A DNA stretch of 64,000 nt from contig MPNJ01000004.1 in NCBI GenBank assembly GCA_002238965.1, forward strand, positions 62,001-126,000. The letters run 5' to 3'. Below are positions 61,521 to 64,000 of the stretch, piece by piece (positions within the stretch are counted from its first letter, which is position 1; each line of letters starts with the position of its first letter). Below the pieces are notes generated by a model, which was given only the letters and a program-made list of their open reading frames with translations, ran no database searches and was not told the DNA's origin. The stretch is from Nitrospinae bacterium bin107. GTDB lineage: Bacteria > UBA8248. Both the position numbers and the translations under genes were made by a program.

Positions 61521-61955
61521 GATGTTCTCCTCCCCGATTCGGGCAATATCTGAAATTTATACCAGAATGTACCATAACCAGGGGAAATATAGCTCAGTGA
61601 TTCTTCTTAAGTCAATATTTTTTATCATCAGCTGACCGCGGTAGGCGCCGTCCAGAGCAAGACGACGCTCCCACTCCAAAATCCGTTCCCGAAACCGGAC
61701 GCTCTCAAGCTCCAGACGTACGATCTTCTCCTCTGAAATATCAAATCAGGACCCCGGAAATGAACCAGGCGACGACGCAGAATGACTCATGGAAGGGTTG
61801 ACTCATCTGTCGACAAACACGTCAACCCCGAACAACCCATACACCCTGGACAGTATTGAAAAAACAAGGGGCAAATTCGATGGATTCCGGCATACGCCGG
61901 AATGACGGGCAAAATCCCAAGCTGAGCAATCGCTTCCACTTCGGTCGCGACTGAC
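61521..61955. other. Intergenic gap with possible gene remnant
   Basis: No complete gene is supported. On the minus strand about 57 codons (61566-61741) are open after a TGA and encode a Glu/Arg-rich helix-like stretch (ISEEKIVRLELESVRFRERI) but have no start codon; it may be a decayed gene fragment. A repeat copy lies at 61881-61908. Upstream of the cadherin-like gene the sequence is AT-rich and could hold its promoter. Confidence 0.4.
61881..61908. repeat. CCGGAATGACG palindrome, copy 2
   Basis: ATTCCGGCATACGCCGGAAT hairpin followed by GACGG; inverted relative to the copy at 60908-60928. Confidence 0.5.
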
Positions 61956-62750
61956 TTACCAGAGCGACTTGAGCCTGCCGCCGTCAAGATTCAAGGAAAT
62001 TCCGGTGATGTAGCTCGCACGTTTCGAGCAGAGAAAGACGATGGCGTCGGCCAACTCCTCGGGCTTGCCGAAACGGCCCAGCGCGTTCTTTCGCGCCGCG
62101 CGGCGGCGGGCCTCATCTTCGGAACCGGCATCGAGTTCCGCCGCAAGCCCCTGGGCGTTCATCCGCCACAGCGCGGTATCCACCCAGCCGGGACATACCG
62201 CGTTCACATGAATCCCGGCCTCTCCGAATTCGGTGGAAAGCGATTTCGTCATGTTCAGGAGCGCGCTGTTCGTCATGCCGCTGCCGAACATGTAGGGGTC
62301 GGGTTCCTTCCCGGCGCCGCCGATCATGTTCACGATGCGGCCCCATCCATTCGCGCGCATCCCTGGCTCCACGAGGCGTATGAGGCGCAGGAAGCCGAAC
62401 AGCTTGGTGTCGAGTTGTTTCTGCAGAGCGGCGTCATCGAGCGCCTCGAACCTGCCCGAACTCATGGTGCCCGCATTGTTCACCAGAATGTCGATGGTCC
62501 CCAGTTTTTCCTGCGCGCGCTCGACCAGGGGCGCGAGTTCCGTCTCGTTCGAGGTATCCGCCACGGCGTAATGGATTTCACCTCCCGTCTCAGCGGCGAG
62601 CCCGGCGCAGGTTTCGGCGAGAGCCACCTCGTTTCTCGCACAGGTGAACACGCGCGCACCCTCTTCGAGAAAGCGCCTCGCCGTCTCGCGGCCGATGCCC
62701 CGGCTGCCGCCCGTCACGAGGGCCGATTTTCCTTTAATGCCTAAGTCCAT
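61956..62750 (-). CDS. SDR family protein lacking the catalytic Ser-Tyr-Lys residues
   Basis: 264 residues starting MDLGIKGKSALVTGGSRGIG (ATG 62750). The cofactor-binding TGGSRGIG and NNAG are intact. Where active SDRs have Ser, YxxxK, this protein has IVNMIGGAG and FGSGMTNSALLNMTK, so alignment puts Gly, Ser157 and Asn161 at the catalytic positions; a Tyr occurs four residues early (153). It may bind NAD(P) without normal catalysis or use a different mechanism. Followed upstream by repeats and the Sec-containing CMD gene on the same strand. Confidence 0.82.
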   Translation of the reverse strand: MDLGIKGKSALVTGGSRGIGRETARRFLEEGARVFTCARNEVALAETCAGLAAETGGEIHYAVADTSNETELAPLVERAQEKLGTIDILVNNAGTMSSGRFEALDDAALQKQLDTKLFGFLRLIRLVEPGMRANGWGRIVNMIGGAGKEPDPYMFGSGMTNSALLNMTKSLSTEFGEAGIHVNAVCPGWVDTALWRMNAQGLAAELDAGSEDEARRRAARKNALGRFGKPEELADAIVFLCSKRASYITGISLNLDGGRLKSLW

Positions 62751-62772
62751 AATTGCCCTCACATGGAGAAAC

Positions 62773-62905
62773 TTGTAGGGGTCGCATATATGCGACCCAC
62801 GGGTGAATCCCCGCCGCTTGCACCAGGACGGACAGTAATCTGGGAATTGTCGACACGCATGGATTTTTCTCGTCTGCGCGGGCCGCATATATGCGGCCCC
62901 TACAA
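62773..62905. repeat. Short element with 26-bp terminal inverted repeats (CATATATG core)
   Basis: Left end 62773-62798 and right end 62880-62905 are inverted copies of TTGTAGGGGYCGCATATATG followed by CGRCCC, differing at two positions that keep each arm self-complementary. Between them are about 81 nt without a gene. Resembles a small non-autonomous mobile element and shares its GTAGGGG end with the composite repeats. Confidence 0.6.
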
Positions 62906-62924
62906 CAGCAATTTCCTATCTCCG

Positions 62925-62982
62925 GTAGGGACAGGCCCCTGTGCCTGTCCGACAATGGGCGACCACGGGGGGTCGCCCCTAC
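62925..62982 (+). repeat. GTAGGG...CCCTAC composite palindromic repeat, copy C
   Basis: GTAGGGACAGGC...GCCTGTCC, a 6-nt spacer, then GGGCGACC...GGTCGCCCCTAC. Same plan as copies A and B with the shortest spacer; compensating changes keep the second hairpin paired. Confidence 0.7.
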
Positions 62983-63021
62983 AGGAGTGCTCCTACGAAA
63001 CCGATGCTCCTCACCCCCCAC

Positions 63022-63612
63022 CTATCCCGACACCTGCGCGACTTCCTCCCATTCCTTCCAGCCGATGATGTCGTCCTGCGGCTCCACGGGGTTGTGGAGG
63101 CCGTCCTGCAGGCGGTTCCAGGCGTTGAACAGGCAGGTGAACAACGTGAGTTCCACGATGTCCTTTTCGCTGAAAAACTCCTTGAGCGGCGCGAAACAGG
63201 CATCATCGGCGGCGGCCGTGTTTCTCGTCAATGCGGTCGCCCAGCGAATTACCGCCTTTTCCCGCTCATCGAACAGGTCGCTCTTTTCCCATCCATCGAC
63301 TATCAACGCTACATGCTCATCATTCAGACCGGCAGCTTGACCAAGCTTGACGTTGTGGTTCGTTCATATCTCGCAGTCGTTGATGAGAGAAGGCGTCAGG
63401 ATCGCAAGCTGCATCAGGCGCATTCTCGACGGATCGGCCCGCCACTGGCTTCTCAGGGCCACCGTCAGGCTCATGATGTGGCGCAAGGCTTCCGGCGAAT
63501 GGGCCAGGGCGCGGTAGAAGCTGGGCACCGTGCCCCATCTTTCCCTCGATTGTTCAAAGAGCGGTTCATGATCGCCCGTGGCGTCATCGGGCACCGGCGT
63601 GATTCTGGACAT
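63022..63612 (-). CDS. Probable selenocysteine-containing CMD/AhpD-like peroxidase-fold protein (TGA = Sec83, CxxU)
   Basis: 196 residues if the TGA at 63364-63366 encodes selenocysteine. It starts MSRITPVPDDATGDHEPLFE (ATG 63612 with GAGGAG 6 nt upstream), is helical, and reaches the carboxymuconolactone-decarboxylase/AhpD redox motif as SLINDC80-E-I-U83-TNH, where relatives have CxxCxxH. The frame continues through KLGQAAGLNDEHVALIVDG and IVELTLFTCLFNAWNRLQDG, typical of CMD proteins, to a TAG at 63022. Conventional calling splits it into two fragments. A stem-loop follows the TGA. Expected role: thiol/selenol peroxidase or disulfide reductase. CMD and AhpD-like selenoproteins are known in other bacteria. 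Confidence 0.85.
63334..63366 (-). promoter_or_regulatory. Candidate bacterial SECIS element of the CMD-like gene
   Basis: On the minus strand the TGA (63366-63364) is followed by AGCTT / AAGCT (63347-63343 with 63338-63334) closing a GGTC loop (63342-63339) that begins 22 nt after the TGA with G at its first two bases. Three further pairs below a bulge are possible (63349-63333, 63351-63331, 63352-63330). Weaker than the rhodanese SECIS but in the right window. Confidence 0.6.
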
Positions 63613-63711
63613 CTCGGTCTCCTCATATAGGGTTCGCAACAAATCTCGCACAGGTGTTTTTCGTTATTTTTAGCAGATTTTCGGGGTAGCGACCAACAGA
63701 ACCCTGACGCC

Positions 63712-63751
63712 TCATCCTGGGCAGGCGCGTAAGCGCCGTATCGAAGGATGG
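63712..63751 (-). repeat. CCTTCGATA-type palindromic repeat, unit 1
   Basis: CATCCT...AGGATG outer arms with an inner GGCGC/GCGCC hairpin. Its reverse complement aligns with the unit at 63802-63840, sharing CCTTCGATA. Confidence 0.5.
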
Positions 63752-63801
63752 CAGGCAGTTCCTCCCTACGCGGTCGGAACTGACCCCGGCGGGCGCGAGT
63801 T

Positions 63802-63840
63802 TCACCCTTCGATAGGCGGCTTCGCCGCTACTCAGGGTGA
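63802..63840 (+). repeat. CCTTCGATA-type palindromic repeat, unit 2
   Basis: TCACCCT...AGGGTGA outer arms with an inner GCGGC/GCCGC hairpin. Inverted relative to unit 1. The 320-nt gap 63613-63933 contains only this inverted pair and the upstream region of the PIG-L gene. Confidence 0.5.
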
Positions 63841-63933
63841 GGCGGAGCGGCGGGTTGCTCCTTACCTCTTTGCGATGCGCTTCGCCCCCTGCTATAAGTC
63901 GCCTTGCCGCACGGCCCACATAAGGAAACCCCG

Positions 63934-64000
63934 ATGGAACATCAGAAAATCCTCATCATCTGTGCGCACCCCGACGATATCGAGTTCCGCTGTGCAGGCT
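63934..64000 (+). CDS. PIG-L family deacetylase, 5' end only
   Basis: The last 67 nt encode MEHQKILIICAHPDDIEFRC followed by AG and then run off the window. AHPDDxE is the zinc-binding opening motif of PIG-L/LmbE N-acetylglucosaminide deacetylases (relatives make mycothiol, bacillithiol or modify sugars). AAGGA lies about 8 nt before the ATG. Only the N-terminus can be judged. Confidence 0.75.
   Translation, partial: MEHQKILIICAHPDDIEFRCAG

Noticed and set aside
61566-61741. Glu/Arg-rich open stretch as a gene or third selenoprotein
   Set aside because: It has no start codon, and the sequence before its leading TGA is low-complexity with no family match, so selenocysteine insertion is not supported.
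62773-62982. CRISPR array from the cluster of repeats
   Set aside because: The repeats are palindromic units of different sequence without regular spacing, and no cas gene is present.
63623-63919. 98-codon minus-strand frame
   Set aside because: It runs through the two CCTTCGATA palindromes, has no ribosome-binding site and no protein-like composition.
1-64000. tRNA or rRNA genes, including tRNA-Sec
   Set aside because: No T-arm-like GGTTCGAATC pattern with matching acceptor arms and no rRNA segment was noticed by eye; a covariance-model scan would be decisive.

Overview
The window is GC-rich, coding-dense chromosomal DNA from a Gram-negative bacterium. It carries a DcaP-type outer-membrane porin, a Tat-type signal peptide, TRAP and ABC receptors with Sec signal peptides, a lysophospholipid acyltransferase and quinone/NADH-linked oxidoreductases. 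No rRNA, tRNA, ribosomal protein or phage gene was seen, so the phylum cannot be fixed. The mix of many SDR, VOC and HIBADH-type oxidoreductases, TAXI-TRAP and DMT transporters and dispersed palindromic repeats suggests an uncultured, metabolically versatile environmental lineage. TGA is a normal stop here (NuoF-like gene, FdrA, ABC permease). In two genes, however, an in-frame TGA sits exactly at the catalytic or redox cysteine and is followed by a stem-loop at bacterial-SECIS distance. The organism therefore appears to use selenocysteine.

Layout: 1-3.8 kb holds a PyrD/PyrK-like pair, a class-II phosphodiesterase-like metallo-hydrolase, an AT-rich orphan and a small conserved-looking protein. 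4-9 kb holds two oxidoreductases, a VOC protein, a ClC-CBS chloride channel and PlsC. 9.2-14 kb holds a porin and a molybdenum hydroxylase (FAD and Mo subunits, no Fe-S subunit). 14.3-20 kb holds an SDR, the Sec-rhodanese and a complete nitrate/sulfonate/taurine-type ABC importer. 20-22.5 kb holds a cupin, a luciferase-like monooxygenase and an SDR. 22.7-35.5 kb is a 12-gene minus-strand run: fused TRAP permease, TAXI receptor, VOC, amidase, a 57-residue protein, FdrA, a 61-residue protein, UbiX, a HIBADH-type dehydrogenase, a fumarate-reductase-type flavoprotein, and the two halves of a Tm-1-like protein as separate genes. It looks like an uptake-plus-catabolism operon of unknown substrate.

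35.8-49.5 kb is an eight-gene MoxR/VWA operon (MBL, DUF4159, VWA, DUF4175, TPR-gluzincin, MoxR, DUF58, BatA-like), a probable envelope chaperone/stress complex. 50.6-55 kb encodes an NAD-dependent formate dehydrogenase (fused NuoE/NuoF-type beta subunit and Mo/W alpha subunit with Cys, not Sec). 55.2-60.3 kb has three DMT permease paralogs interrupted by a SixA phosphatase and an MFS transporter. 60.4-64 kb has an ABM monooxygenase, a secreted cadherin-like domain protein, an SDR that has lost its catalytic residues, the Sec-containing CMD/AhpD-like protein and the start of a PIG-L deacetylase. Intergenic gaps are studded with short palindromic repeats (GTAGGG...CCCTAC family) and one MITE-like element.

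The most important observations are the two probable selenoproteins at 15078-15914 (U235) and 63022-63612 (U83, CxxU), which conventional gene calling splits or truncates.
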